Below the pieces are notes generated by a model. That model saw only the letters and a program-made list of their open reading frames with translations, was not told the DNA's origin and ran no database searches. Both the position numbers and the translations under genes were made by a program. Shown piece after piece: positions 22,058 through 33,783 of a stretch of 64,000 nt of DNA. Every line of letters begins with the position of its first letter. The first letter of the stretch is position 1. Source of the stretch: Drosophila pseudoobscura (taxonomy: Eukaryota > Arthropoda > Insecta > Diptera > Drosophilidae); the NCBI RefSeq assembly GCF_009870125.1, contig NC_046683.1:63999869-64063868 (forward strand), written 5' to 3'.

Positions 22058-25000
22058 CTAAAACCATGACTGCCTGTTTATGTCATACGGCTTGGGCATG
22101 CCCAGCGTCGCGGATCGATAGGCGGACGGCGGTGGAGGCGGTTGGCCATAGCCGGCAGCCGCTGCCGCCGCCGCTGGTCCCCCGAGCAGACTCTGGTTGA
22201 AGATCATCCGCGTGTGGAAGTCATCTCGCCGCAGATACTGTTGATACAGCTGAGAATTTGGATCCGCGAAGGGATATGCTGCGGCTGCCGCTCGTGTGGA
22301 TGGATGTGCGGCCGCCAGGAAGGGATACGAGCCGGCAGCCGTGTTCAGTGGATTCTGCGTCTTATCCGCACCATTCCCTGCCGCATTCGCTCCCGCTCCG
22401 CTGTGCGCTGGTGCCGGTGGCATGTAGTAGGGATTGGGGGCATCTCGGAATTGATCCAAGTAGCTGCTGGCAGCCGCAGCCGCCGACTGGTCGCCGTAGA
22501 GGCCGAGGGCTCCCGGTGTGGGCGCAAAGTTGAAGGCACTGCCCGGCACCATGCCGCCTGTGGAAGTCTTGAGGGAAATAGCCGCAGCATCTGCCGCCGT
22601 TTGATTGCTTCCATTCGCTCCTCCGGCTGTGGGAGTGGCCGCTGCGCTGGCTGCCGGCGAGGAAACGCCTCCTGATTTGAGTCCTGCATAGAGCTGGAAT
22701 CCCTGGTGCAGCACCTGCGCGTGCGCTTGCAGCTGGCTGTTGGTTGCCGACGAGGCGACTGCTGCTGTCGCCTGTGGCATGTTGTATTGCGCCATTGTCT
22801 GCTGGTGTTGCTGCGCCGCCTGTTGTTGCGCTTGCTGCTGCGCGGCAGCCGCCTGTTGCTGCTGCTGCACTTGTTGCTGTTGCACCTGTTGCTGCTGCTG
22901 CTGTTTGGCTGCCGCAGCCGCTGCCTCCGCAGCAATGGTGGCTGCCTTCTTCTTCCTGCCACGCTTTGCCGGTGCCTTGACCTCCGCGGGTGCCGCTGCG
23001 ACAGGAGCCTGATGCTGCTGTTGCTGCTGCTGCGCGGGATTGTTGCTGCCGGGCACATAGTTGCCTGGCAACTGCTGTGCGGGATTACCGTACGCTGTGG
23101 CCGCCGCACTCGAGGCACTGAACATGTGAGCCGCCGGCGGCCTCGCCTTGTCAAAGTAGTTTCCAGGATAGCCCAGCATCGACTCTGGGAGGCTGTGCAT
23201 CAGGGGATTGTTGTAGGTCTGCGGTGGCGGCGGCGTGGGCTTGTTGTACGCCGCCAAATGGTGCGTCTGGCTAAGATGATGCTGGTGCGCGGTCGAGGGG
23301 AGGTGCATCATATTGCTCGCATCGCTGACGGCTGCCCCAGCGGCCTGCGTGACTGGTGGTTTATCCGCAGTCGCCTGCTGCTGGTGCTGTGACGGGTAAT
23401 TGTGATTCAATTGGGATTGCTGCTGCTGCTGCTGGTAGTTGTGCTGCTGCTGCTGCTGTTGCAGTGGCAACTTTTGAGCCTGCTGCTGCTGCTGTTGTTG
23501 CTGGTAGCTTTGACTATGCGGCGTTTGCAGCTGCGTCAAATGTGGCTGCTGCGTTTGTTGCTGATTCGACTGCGGCTTGTTCCCGCTCGCCTGTTGCGTT
23601 GCTTGTTGCTGCTGCTGCTGCAGCTGGCAACTGTTGTCCTTGCCAAAATCCTTGGGGAATCCCATGGCTGCCGCTCGATTGTACATCTCAAAGGCCTTGT
23701 CCGGCGCAATGTTGCCCAATGGTTTGCCAAACGTCATGGTGCCCAGGAAACTATTGAACATTTGCTGCTGCTTGGCCAGGAGAGATTGCGTGGGGTTCTG
23801 GACCTGCTGTTGCATCTGTGGCGGCGTTTGCTGCTGCTGCATCTGTGGCGGAGTCTGCTGTTGCTGCTGCATCTGTGCTGGCGACGGCTGTTGCATTTGT
23901 GCTGGAGTCTGCTGCTGCATCTGTGGCGGCGTCTGTTGTTGCTGTTGCATCTGTGCCGGCGATGGTTGTTGCTGCTGTGACGCAGCGTCATCTATTTTCG
24001 GCATTTTATTTGTTGCATTTCCACTGAAATCCATTCCCATCTCCTCCCCGGGTCTCTTTAGCGGATTGATCAGCGTCTCCGTCTTTGGCGGCTGCTGAAT
24101 TTGTTGCATAAATGTTGCCATGTCACTGCCATAAGTTGGGGGCACAATCTTCTGCTGTTGTTGCTGCTGCTGCTGCTGCTGTTGCGTGTCTACTGCATCG
24201 GCAGCTGCTGCAGCACTGGCTGCCGCATTGGTGGATTGATATTGCGCGTAGGTTGGATACTTGGGTTTCATTTGATGTTGGTGCCCCAGGACTTGCTGTT
24301 GCGCGGTCGTCTGCAATTGTTGCTGCTGATGCTGTGCCGCTCCCTGCAATTGTGGTTGCTGTTGCGTTGCCTGCTGATTCACGTTGTTTGTAATACTCGG
24401 AGGCAACAGACTCCGATTCAAACTCCATTCATTATTCGGTTTCGTTATGGAAGCCGCCGCGGACACAGCTGCCGCTGCAGTGGGCAGGGGGTTGATCAAT
24501 GTTGCTGGATTATACAGCGATCGTTGCTGCTGCTGCTGGTAGCCATCGAGGGTGGAGCCATACGCATTGTTTCCCAGAGCTGAAGGAAGAAAAGTAAAAT
24601 ATTAATCCACTTTCCCGTAAAGAACTCCTTTCAAACACTCACCTGTTGGTGCCACTGCACTTGTCGTTGGCTGTACCGCAGGTGCGGCACCAATCACAGG
24701 AGGTTGCACCACCTGTTGCTGTTGCTGCTGCTGGTAGGGCGATAGCACGGGCTGCTGATACGGCGAATGCTGCTGCTCTGCTGGGGATTGTGCCAGCGGC
24801 GTTGGCGGTTGAGTGGCTGCCGAGGAGGCGGGCGATCCCACGCTGCCTTGCATCGGACTGTGCGCCTGCTGGTGCGCCGCCGGACTGTGCGAGGATTGGG
24901 AGCCCCCCTGCTGCTGTTGTCCCGCCTGCGGATGATATGGTGAGTGCTGCTGGTGGTGGTACGGCGATTGGCCGTGATACGGCGATGGGTGCGTCTGCTG

Positions 25001-28000
25001 GGGCGTCGTGTAGGGCGAACTCTGGGGCTGCTGGTAGGGCGAGTGGGGATTGGGGGTACTCGGACTCATTGACGAATTGTAGTCCGATTCCTGGGAGCGC
25101 GGCTGCTTGTACTGGTCATAGATCGGCAGCGGAGAGGTGGACGAGTACGCCGGGGTCTTGGAGGCCTCCGATCCAGAGGGATTATAGCTGTTCCCCCCGC
25201 CATACGGCGATGTCCCGCTCAGATCCGGAGTCGACACATTCGGTGACGAGGCGGATGAGTAGATGTGCTGCGAGTACTGCGGATATGGGGAGTTCATCTC
25301 CCGCGGACTGCAGCTCTTGTCGGGACTGCTCTTGGTGGTGGTGTCCTGGTAGAAGCCGACCTTGATCGCTCCATTCAGGGGATAAGGCGACGCCGGCTTG
25401 CCCATGTCATCGTTGGGCTTTGGAGACACCATAATCGGAGAGGCCCCGATCGGGGAGGCGCCGATCGGCGAAGTGTAGGATCCCGCAGCATACGCTCCGT
25501 AGCGCTCATCGATGGCTATCCGCGGCGAGTCGGGATCCTGGCTAAAGGAACTCCTCTCGGAGTTGGTGCTCCCGGTACTGGGCTTCCGCTGACGCATCAC
25601 CGTGGGCAGCGAGAAGTTATCCCCCGCGGGCGAGTGTTCTGGTGGCGCCACTTTGCTGGATTCCCCAGGCAGATCTCCAACCAATCCTAGCGTCTGCTGC
25701 TTCTCTTCTTCGTCGGACTTTTTGCTGACCTTTGGACCGCCGAAGGCCTTTAGCCAGGCATCCAGATTCGGCTTCTCCTTCTGCCCAGCCGCTTCTGCCG
25801 CCTCTGAGGATCCCTTCCCATGTTTGCTCAGCTCCAGGCGAGCCTCAAAGGGCTTGGGCGCCAGATCCTTGCTGGTGGTCTTTGGGCTCACCGACGACTC
25901 ATCCGATTTGCTCTCCTCGGTGGGGCTGCTGTCATCCTCATCCGTTGGCTTCTTGACAGTCCCCGTCCCCGTTCCCGGCCCCGTCCCCGCCCCCGCCAGC
26001 TCATCGAACGTCTTGCCCAGCGCAAAATCTTGAGTTTTGATTACAGTGCCCAGACTCAGCTTCGGTGCCCCATCGCTGGTCTCTGTGATGAGGGCATTCT
26101 TCAGTTCCTTGTTTTTGGTGGCCACCTGGTTGAGTGTAGTGTCTGCGCTCTCCTCTGTCTTCCCTGCAGCCACATTCTGGATGAGATTACCCTTCGCCTT
26201 GCCCGGCTGCAGGCGCTCAATCGTCCGCATCACATTCGCCTTGGCCTTAACCTGCTGCGCCTGTGCCGAGGCCGCCTGCTTCTCCTTCAGGCTCTTCCTC
26301 TTGGCCTCCTTGGCCAGCTGCTGCTTCACGTGTGGCGGCGGTGGCGGGTTCAACAGCAGTTGCGTGGTCGAAGGCTCCTTGGGCTTCGGAACGGGCAGTA
26401 CTGGTGGTGGAGTGGCAGTCGTCGGTGTGGGCGTCACTGCCACCGGCATGGGCGTGGGCATAGAGGTGTTCGAGCAATTGGAACTGGAGGCAGCCGTCGC
26501 TGAGGTGCTGCCAATGGAGTTGCTCGAGTGCATCGAATGCGGGGGTGTCCCACAGCTGCTGCTCACGCTGCTGGCCGTGGGGGCTGCCGATTCGGATTCG
26601 GATTTGGGTCCCTCCTTGGGCGGACCATCGGCCACCAGTTCGTTCAACGCCTCCGACAATTTGGTGGGCACCAGTTCCACTTTCGGAGCAGCTAGGGCCA
26701 CCGGCCGCCGAAAGTCCGCTGCTTCCAGTTTGCTGGAACCCAGAGCGGAGTCAAAGTCGTCGAGGAGATTGTATCGCGAGTTGGGGGAATTGCTGGCGGA
26801 ACTGAACTCGGTGAAGCGCGGCGTGTGCTCCAGCCATCGATTGATGTCCTTAAGGGTCTGTTCTGTCTCCACATCGAGGGCTTCGAGGTTCGTGGTGCTG
26901 TTTGTCGTCGGTCCGGCGCCCTTCTGGGCCCCCTTCTTGCTGGCACCCTTCTTGTTGGCTCCTTTCTCTCCTGATTTCTCTGCAGGCTTTGGCGGTGGCG
27001 GCATTTCCTTGGCCGCACGCTTCTTGGCCGCTGCTTTGGCTGTCGTTTCCTTCACTTTGGAACTCGGAGCAGCAGCAGTGGCAGAAGCAGAAGCAACAGC
27101 AGAAACGGAAGCGGTAGCAGTGCTGGAGACAAGAGGTTCCTTTGTTGTCTCAGGTTTGGTCGTCGTGGCTGTTACTTTGGGAGGGGATGCTTTTGAAGCT
27201 GCAGCCTTTGGAGGCGGCGCCTTTGAAGACGACGCTTTGGAGCTTGAAGACTTCACAGCAGCTGTGGAGGCTTTTGCAGGAGCTGGGGACTTCTCTTTGG
27301 GGGGTTTCTCCACTGTGGTTTTTGGTATCTCCGCTTTCTTTGACTTTTCCTGATGCTTCTCCGCCTCGACCTTGGCAGGCTTCGACGAGGGTTTCTCTGT
27401 TTTCTCGGTTTTCTCCAGCTTATCGGCGTCCTTCGAACGCTTCTGTTCTTTGCTTTTTCTTCCACGTTTGTGCTCCACTGGCGGCTCTGGTGACTTGTCT
27501 CGCTTGGAGGCGGACTTCTTGCTCTCGCGACTCCCCTTGGTGCTGGCCGATTTGGAGTCCTCGGAGGGAGCAATCGAATTGGAGGCGGAGGAGCCACTTT
27601 GAGCCGCGCGACTGCGTCGGTACTTGATCACATCGTACTTGTCCATAAAAGGGAGGAGCATCTCCAGTTCCGCCTGATCTGCAGCGGCGGCAGCAGCAGC
27701 AGCCGCCTCTTCTTTGCTTGCCTTCTTGTGTTTCCCACTTCGTCCTTTATCTTTATCCTTTTCCTTGTCCTTGTCTTTGTCCTTCTCCTTGATCTTTTTC
27801 TCCTTTTCCTTCTCCTTTTTGGTTGGAGAGGAGCTCTCTCCCGCTGCCTTCTTCCCTCTCTTCGTAGCCACTGGCGAGGGACGACGTTCTGTGGAGCTGG
27901 AACGACTGCTGCTTAGGGATCCGTGTCGGGCTTTCCCCTGGTCCTGGTCTTGCTCCTGCTCCTGGTCCTCCTCCTCCTCCTCGTTCTCGTCCTCGTGCTT

Positions 28001-30185
28001 CGCACTGAGTTTTGTTGTCTCTGCGGTGGGTACCTTTTTCACCGTCGTCAGCAGCTCGGAGAGATCATCGTTAAGTGCACTTTTCGAGTATTTCTTGTGA
28101 AGATCAACCTTGAAGGGTGACATACTACGCGATCGTGATCCATCCTCATCCTCATCGGCGTCATCGTCGTCGTCGTCATCATCTTCATCCTCCTCCAGCT
28201 CTGCGGCGGACTCTGCGAGAGCTGCGGCTGCAGTGGGTGGCAGGAGTTGCTTCTTAGCATCTACATCCGAATGATCGCTGTCCTCCAACTCCGTCGTCTC
28301 CTCTTCCGCCTTGGCCGCCTTTCTGCCGCCCTTCTTACCCTTCACCTGACGCTTCACAGGCGTCGGTGTCTTGACCTTCGATTCGGCCGGCACGGACTTC
28401 TTCTTTTGGGCCGCTATCGTGCGGGCGGAGGGCTTGATCAGGGACTTGGCCTTGGCCAAAGCCAACTGCCCGTCATCGCTGGAGTTTTCGTCCTCGCGAG
28501 AATCGCTTAGGTCCGACTCCGTTTCGGGCGCAGACTTCTTACCTCCCTTTTTGGTCTTTTGCTGTGTTTTGCCGCAGCTCGCCTTCGCTGTGGCCTTTTC
28601 GCTTTTGCCCTTTCGACCGCGTTTGACGGCAGCCGGAGTATCTTTCTCCTTCTCTTTTTCCTTTTCTTTCTCTTTCTCCTTTTCTTTTTCCTTTTCTTTG
28701 TTCATCTCCTTCTCCTTTTCTTTGATTATTTTGCCAGCTTTGCTCTTTTTGGTGGTGGCTGGAGGTGGTGCTGGTGGGTGCGGCGATGGTGGCGGCGTTG
28801 GTTCTCTTTCGGGCTCAAACTCCTCTTCGTCCGTGTCCATCTCGTCCGGATGTGCTCCTCCGCTGCGATCCGCCTTGGTTTTGGTCTTCTTTTTGCGCCG
28901 CTTATCCTTCTCCTTGCGCTTGCGCTTTTGCGGCCTCTGTGCAGTGGCCGCTGCCGTCGCTGATGCCTCCGCCAATGGTTCTTCGATCGCACTCGGCGGC
29001 TCCTCCTCCTCGGCGCTGGTATCCACACGTGAAGCATTCCCAGCCGCATCCCTGCCCTCCTCCTCCTTGGCCTTCTTGCTAAAGTACTTTTCGCGGAAGA
29101 CATTCATTTTGGAATCGGCAGCTGGATAGCTCAAATTCGGATCATCGTCCTCGTCGTCCGAGAGATTATCAAAGTACTTTTTGGTGGCCTTCTCAAAGGC
29201 ATCCTGCAGATTGTTCACCATTTCCGTGTATTCTAAAAAGGAGTATCACAATTAGCAATGAAATATGTATATATTATGGAGGGACGGGATCTCTACCATT
29301 ATTGTGCCCATTGTACAGCCGACAATTGTTGACAATCAGGCGAAAATCATTACGAAATTCACCAAATTTGTGATACTCTCCGCTGTCCAGTTTATCCTCC
29401 ATTTTCAAGAGATCCATAGGTCTGCAAAAAAGGCATTAATGGGGGCCCAAAAGTATATATATATCGAATGTTTATTCACCTCCTAATAATCGAGTAGTAT
29501 CGCGGGGCTATGTCCTCCTCCACGGGATCCATAAATGGCCACGCATCCCGGTGATTCTTGACATAGACAAGCACCTTATGCATTCCGATTTGTAGCACTT
29601 CCTCCGTTTCGGTGAAGCTAAGAATATTCGCATGATTGGAGGAGTTGTACGTTGTTGAATTGTTGTTTGATTTTGTTGTGGTGGTGTGGTTTGTGATTGA
29701 GAATGGAGGATGTGTTGTTAGGGAGTGGTTGTGGTGGTTGTGGTTGTGATGGTGCGTCTTGGATTTATGTTTATTACTATGATTAGTGGTTGTATTATGA
29801 TGGTACGGATACTGGTAGTGGGATATAACAGAGGAGGTTGTGTTTGTGTGGTTGTTATTCTGGTGGTGGTTATTATGGGATCCATACGATGCTCCTCCTA
29901 CGCCTACTCCTACTGCTACTCCTAGGCCTACTCCTCCTCCAGCCGCCATTGAGTGGTTATTCTTTCCATTATGATTGTGGTGGTGCTGCTGCTTATGATT
30001 GTTGTTGTTGTTAAGGCTGCTGCTATTATTATTATTGTTGTTGCTGTTGCTGTTGTTGTTGGTGGTGGCTGTGATGGTGGTTTTGGTGGTGGTGCTACGT
30101 TTGCTACTATTTACATGGCTACATTTATCGTACATTTTTTGTTGTTGTTTGTTGGTTGTTGGTTTTGTGATGAACAGTCGGAATG

Positions 30186-30218
<33 letters not shown>

Positions 30219-33200
30219 CAGTGGTTGAGGTAGGTACAAAAGTTTACAACAAACGAATGATAAATATATGTTAATCAATTGAGATCACATTATATACAAT
30301 TTGATGGGTGAGTATTTTATTATATGATGAAAAAAAAAAAAAACAAATAATACAACATGCAAATGGTTTTAGAGCCACTGTTCCATTAGCCGAACATTCC
30401 CATAAGCGAATGGATACAGCACGTGAATGAGCAGTGAATGGATTGCCAGTCACACGTGAACGTAGGATGTTATATTACCATTCACGTGTGAGCGTATTCG
30501 AATGTGCTGCCAATGGAACTAAATAACTAAATAATTACTAAATACTTAAGAATTGCACAATCCATAACCAAAATTAAACAAATATAATAATAGCAGTACT
30601 ATGGAGGGGGCCAGAGACCCTCTACATAATCCCCATTTCTAGCATTTAGTAACTGCATTAAGCTTGGATTAAATGATATGCTTAGGCTCTAAAATTAGTA
30701 GGATATTTGTGTGTGGGGCGTATGGTGGGGACTCCACTTCACTCCACTCCCCTGCCTGGGGCTCATCACTTACTCATCGCCACTCTTGTCTGAGAAGGCA
30801 CCGCTGTGCCGCTCCGCCTTGCTGGACGATGATGAGGCCGATGATGGTATTGACTTCTTGCTCTTGTTGCCCGTCGTCGCCTCTTTGTCCGTCGAGCTAT
30901 TCAGCACGGCCTTTTGCTTCTTCGAGCGCACTGTGCTGGCAGATCCCGAGGCCCCGGACCCACTGCTGTTGCTGTTGCTGCTGCTGCTCTGTGATTGCTG
31001 ATGTTGTGGCTGCTGCGATTGCTGATGTTGGGGCGGCTGCGATTGCTGCTGCTGCTGCTGCTGCTGCTGTTGTGTGCCACCGCTGCCTGGTATGAAAATG
31101 TTGCCCGTCAGCGAACTGAGCGAATTGTTGGTTTGCCGGCCTGGCAGCTTTACATTCGCCGCCGGCGCCATTTGCCGTTGCGCGCGCTTTGCGGCGGCCG
31201 TCGACTGTCGTGGTCGAGCTGGGGACTCTGCTGGTTGCTGCTGCTGCTGCTGCTGTTGCGCCTCCTGCTGCTCCGCGTCGCTCTCATGTGCCACTGGCGA
31301 GGGTATGCTCAGGTCTGCAATGTTTGTGGCCACTGCAATGGCCGCCGAATTCGAATCCAAAAGCTGGAGCTGCCGACAAAAGTTCTCCTTGTCCTCGGGA
31401 CTCAGAGATGGGGCATGCGGTCGCTCTTCTGAAGCGTCTGTACGCTGTTCCAGCTGCTGTTGTTGCTGCTGTTGCTGGTTTTGCTGCTGACGACGGCGTC
31501 GCTTATGCGACACACTATTGCTGCTGCTGCTGTTCTCGCTCTGCTGTTGCTGTTGCTGCTGCTGCAGCTGCAGCTGCTGGTTGTTGTTGTCGTCTTCTTG
31601 GTCTGCCTCTCCCTCTGAGGCATGCTTGTGACGCCTCCGATGGTGACGGTGCTCTCGCGAGCGTTTCTTCTGCTTCTTCCCCGACTTTTTCTTTTTGTGG
31701 TGATGATGATGGTGATGGTGGTGATGATGATGGCTCTTGCTCTTTGATTCCGCTGGCGTTTGCGATTCTGATGGCGGCGGTGTTTGAGGCGTACGAAAAT
31801 CTGTGTCTGGTGCTACTCGTGTAGCTGCTGATGCAGCTATTAATTGGTTCTCTTGGTCTTGCTGCTCTGTCGGCGACGAAGACTGTTCCGCGTCGTTGGT
31901 CTTGCTGTCGTCTTCGTCCTCCTCGGTGTCGGTGTCTTCTTCACTTTCTGGCGATAGGCAAAAGGTTTCCCTGTGACACAGAAATTCGCTCGAATTAGTG
32001 GTTGTGGTACGTCGGAAGGAGCTTGCGTATGTGGAAATACCGCTGGCCGTTGATGTTGATTGAGATCTAAATGTGGCAGGGGGGAAAGACAAAAAAAAAA
32101 GAGGGAAAACAACACAATTTATTAGCTGTTTGGAAAGAGTTTGGCTCTCAAATATTCTGTGATTAGCTTTTGCTCTTATGATTATGGATTATGGATTATG
32201 GTGCTATGGCGCAATGGCTGTTTGAAAATGGGTCTGAAACTTAACTTAAATCATAATTAGATCAAAAAGCATGCTTACAGAGTGTATTTTGAAATGGAAT
32301 TCCAATTAATTATCCCATACACAAAACTAAATGATGGGCAAAAATCAAATTAAGTGCTGATCCTTGCTCTGGGCATCCGCTGCGGGGTCGTCTTCCGATG
32401 GCTAGCGCGTTGATGTAGATGGATTTTGAATGAATTCTGATTGCAAAACGTATAATTTTCTTAACAAAATGAAAATTAAAGGCAACTCAACGATCAATTA
32501 ACGAATTAACGAAATCAAGGATGAGAGAGTAATGTATTGCATGTTTTCTGTTTCTGGTGCGTGTCCTCCAGGTTCTTCTGTTCTGTTTTCTTTATAATAC
32601 TGGGCGTTCTAACCGTCTGCGTGTGCGCTGGTTCTGGTTCTGGGACGGCGGCGCCACCCAGTGTGCGTTCTGGCGCTCTCTGTAGAGCTGCTCGCGCTCG
32701 TTTCGCTGGCGTTCCCTCTCGTTTTCGCGCTCCCGCTCCTGACGCTCCTCCTCCTGGCGCGCCTTCAGTTCAGCGATGCTGCGAATGCGACTTGAGTTTC
32801 GCACTTGCAGGAGTCTGGATAAAAAATAAAAAATACAAGATTTAGCATCAATTGCTTTAGGATTTTGGATGGAATTTGGCACTCACTTTCTCCTCCTTAG
32901 ACGTTCACGCTCGCGGAATAGCTGCGGCAACTTGGGCAGAAAGTTCTTGTTGAGTATTTGGAAGAGATCACGCTCTTTGGCATTCTTAGAGGTCTTGAAT
33001 TTGGCCGCCAAGTTCTGCCAGTCCTCCTCGGTGAAGCAGATGACCTGCCACACGGTATTGCAGTTGTTGCCTGCACCGCCAGCAGATGCTGCGGCTGCTG
33101 CAGCGGCCCCACCAACGGCCTTGTCCTCGCGGTATAGACGGGTGCCGTAGAAATACCAATATCCGGAATTTTTGGCGTCGTGGCCGAGTGGCTCTACGCG

Positions 33201-33783
33201 CAGGCTGTCCGCCTCTAGATTGCTGAGTATGACCTGCACATCGGCCGATTCCAGGCGAAAGTGGCACAGATCGTGCAGAATGTGGAGGCGCTTGCGCGGT
33301 GGCAGCGATTGAAAGTCAATGTCCGTGTCGAAGGGATTCTCTGTTTGATGCAGACGACACTGTTGGCGCAACAGGCGGCGCAAGAACATTTGATAGTTGC
33401 TGTGTGTGATCTCCTTGGCTACCGATTGGAGCGCATCGCAGCCCTTGAGGAGGCGCACAATCAGTTCGGGCACTAGGGCGACCTGATCCTCATCGCTGGT
33501 ACCATCGGAGAGCAGCGCCGATTCGAGGTCCTATATACATAGGTACGTTTAAAACTCGTTTAAAGGCCAAGATGGGTGTATCCAAGCACTTACCTCGATG
33601 TCTATATCGGGTAATTCGAAGGCGGAACTAAACAATGAACAGAAATGCGAAATACACGGTATCTCCCACCATGATTGAATGTCTACAGAAGAATAAGAGA
33701 TATCGAAGTGTGTTCCAATCCATATATGTGGGCATGCATCATCTGTAGGACTCACCCAATAGGCCGATGAAAGTAGAAACCAT
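22058..33783 (-). CDS. dikar: CECR2-like bromodomain chromatin protein (dikar)
   Basis: Nuclear acetyl-lysine reader. Mammalian CECR2 partners the ISWI ATPase SNF2L/SMARCA1, and a similar role is inferred. Coding exons (minus strand): 33756-33783, 33594-33682, 32887-33530, 32614-32814, 30774-31970, 29480-29617, 29297-29421, 24643-29232 and 22058-24579, in phase throughout, 3177 codons. The N-terminus carries the CECR2 signature (QSWWEIP, HFCSLF, then DSLRVEPLG and YWYFYGTRLY within residues 10-150). An Arg/Glu-rich helix follows. The bromodomain covers about residues 725-830, with WPF at the shelf and acetyl-lysine-binding Asn803 in CRLYNG. The rest is low complexity: His, Gln and Ser tracts before the bromodomain, Lys/Glu repeats near 980-1007, several RGRK-type AT-hook-like motifs, SPY repeats near 2100-2320 and poly-Gln/Ala in the last exon. 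The start is chosen from the ATG at 33783, which has an in-frame TAA just upstream and whose exon ends in the needed phase. Upstream 5' UTR exons are likely near 35.2 kb. The first exon and the 3' end are the least sure parts. Confidence 0.9.
28636..28715 (-). repeat. dikar: Lys-Glu coding repeat in dikar
   Basis: A purine-rich hexamer (AAGGAG/AAAGAA types) on the coding strand encodes alternating Lys-Glu for about 24 residues, near residues 980-1007. Such strings usually form a single alpha-helix or a flexible charged linker. The region directly precedes an AT-hook-like KRGRKGK motif. Confidence 0.8.
30381..30518. repeat. Imperfect inverted repeat in dikar intron 5
   Basis: The left arm starts TTCCATTAGCCGAACATTC and ends in CACGTGAATG (30381-30429). 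The right arm (30479-30518) is its approximate reverse complement, starting CATTCACGTGTG and ending CAATGGAA. The middle has another CACACGTGAACG preceded by GTGAATGGAT, which also repeats directly with the left arm (GCGAATGGAT). Three E-box-like CACGTG cores therefore fall within 70 bp. The 1156-bp host intron is otherwise low complexity and Asn-codon-like. Confidence 0.6.

Noticed and set aside
24149..24190. CAG/CTG tracts considered as CRISPR or satellite arrays
   Set aside because: These are trinucleotide runs encoding Gln within exons, without spacer structure.
26037..27353. Plus-strand frame of 438 codons
   Set aside because: It is antisense to the Ser/Ala/Lys-rich dikar exon. Composition mirrors that exon and no domain is seen.
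29618..30135. Asn/His-rich extension upstream of the dikar bromodomain exon
   Set aside because: The open frame continues upstream through AAC/CAC repeats, but a good acceptor at 29618-29619 and a phase-matched donor at 30773 give the GDDFTETEEVL junction, which aligns with CECR2 DDDF. The repeat is therefore taken as intron.
31971..32092. Upstream extension of the dikar exon (starting MSFPPATF)
   Set aside because: A CACAG acceptor at 31971-31972 in the phase of the upstream Arg-rich exon gives a continuous reading. The extension looks like intron.
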